From a virus, in IMG/VR virus record IMGVR_UViG_3300015360_002570, positions 1-55,352 of that record: a DNA stretch of 55,352 bases; one strand, given 5' to 3'. Below the pieces are notes generated by a model. The model worked only from the letters and a program-made list of their open reading frames with translations. It did no database searches and was not told the DNA's origin. Position numbers and translations under genes: made by a program. Positions 55,054-55,352 of the stretch are shown here, piece after piece; position 1 is the first letter of the stretch; each line of letters starts with the position of its first letter.

Positions 55054-55352
55054 GGGATGTGCGCCCCCGACCGAAACCGACGTATGAGGAGGCCCTACCG
55101 GAACCAGAAGAAGAGGCGACGGCATCCATCATGTCGTCCCACATGGGCTTGAGGTACTCGTAGTAGCCGTCTACGGTGCCCCCGGTGGCGTCCGGGCTGG
55201 CGTTACCCGCGGCGGCAAGGTGAACAGAGTCGATGGTGCGAAGCGTACCGGCTGCGCCCGTGCCGATGGCAGTGGCAGGAGCCAAGATGCGAACTGTTGT
55301 GCTACTTGGGGCATCGACGATGGAGAAGATGCCGTTGATGGAGGGAGTTGCG
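55049..55352 (-). CDS. Fibre/esterase-like protein, C-terminal part (starts at left edge)
   Basis: The last 100 residues of the protein whose first 385 are encoded at 1157-1; the split codon (two bases at 2-1, one at 55352) gives Phe. Here lie the end of the second repeated module (NGIFSIVDAPSSTTVRI), the DSVHL segment (D427, H430) resembling SGNH block V, and a C-terminal helix (DGYYEYLKPMWDDMMDAV) followed by a Gly/Ser-rich end. Confidence 0.75.
   Translation of the reverse strand, partial: ATPSINGIFSIVDAPSSTTVRILAPATAIGTGAAGTLRTIDSVHLAAAGNASPDATGGTVDGYYEYLKPMWDDMMDAVASSSGSGRASSYVGFGRGRTSL

Noticed and set aside
55040-55060. T7-like promoter core on the plus strand (CACTATAGGGA)
   Set aside because: No single-subunit RNA polymerase gene was seen, the upstream T7 consensus is absent, and the same bases fit the minus-strand TATAGT-ATG set.

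Overview
The window looks like a complete genome of a tailed double-stranded DNA phage, cut at an arbitrary point. A minus-strand frame that leaves the left edge (position 1) re-enters at the right edge (55352) on the same strand and in the same codon phase. The joined protein (about 486 residues) carries a repeated module that spans the cut, so the molecule is most simply a circular or circularly permuted genome of about 55.35 kb. It is GC-rich. No integrase or repressor was recognised, so a virulent lifestyle is likely. The host cannot be named. Several genes carry a TANANT box five or six bases before the ATG, the arrangement of leaderless genes in groups such as Deinococcus-Thermus and Actinobacteria.

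There are two transcription blocks. The leftward block runs from 18634 down to 1, continues at 55352 and ends near 46982. In order of transcription it holds: a D5/P4-type helicase; a cluster of small accessory proteins (16.5-8.4 kb), including a DUF4326-like protein, a DUF7222-like protein and two paralogous nine-residue-repeat proteins resembling DUF7666; a uracil-DNA-glycosylase-like protein; a family A DNA polymerase with a two-helix membrane-protein ORF nested inside it; an HTH protein; an ERCC4-type nuclease; a fibre/esterase-like protein across the cut; a Cas4/RecB-like nuclease; two tRNA genes (one abnormal); a Sak4-like ATPase; a possible ssDNA-binding protein; and a protein with a nucleotide-modification-associated (DUF1599-like) domain. 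This is the replication, recombination and takeover region.

The rightward block (18649-46818) is the virion block: small genes near a possible small terminase, large terminase, portal, scaffold-like protein, major capsid protein, adaptor-like and nozzle-like tail genes, a cysteine-rich protein, a zinc-ribbon-like protein, an MptE-like/methyltransferase fusion, and five large helical internal proteins. No tape measure, sheath or baseplate was seen, so a podovirus-like particle is the best guess. One leftward gene (42489-43034) sits alone in this block. Codon choice changes near 31.7-32 kb, from C-ending to G-ending codons with many AGG arginines.

Unusual sequence features include about 38 copies of the 11-mer GGGAGAGGGGG in and between genes; a GGCTCAT-NN-GGCTCA element with two inverted, AT-rich copies near the two ends of the rightward block; repeated leaders in front of small early genes; ATG codons directly after terminator U-tracts; and many long out-of-phase gene overlaps. 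No lysis gene was recognised with confidence. Only part of the proteins resemble known families; the rest are described from sequence alone.
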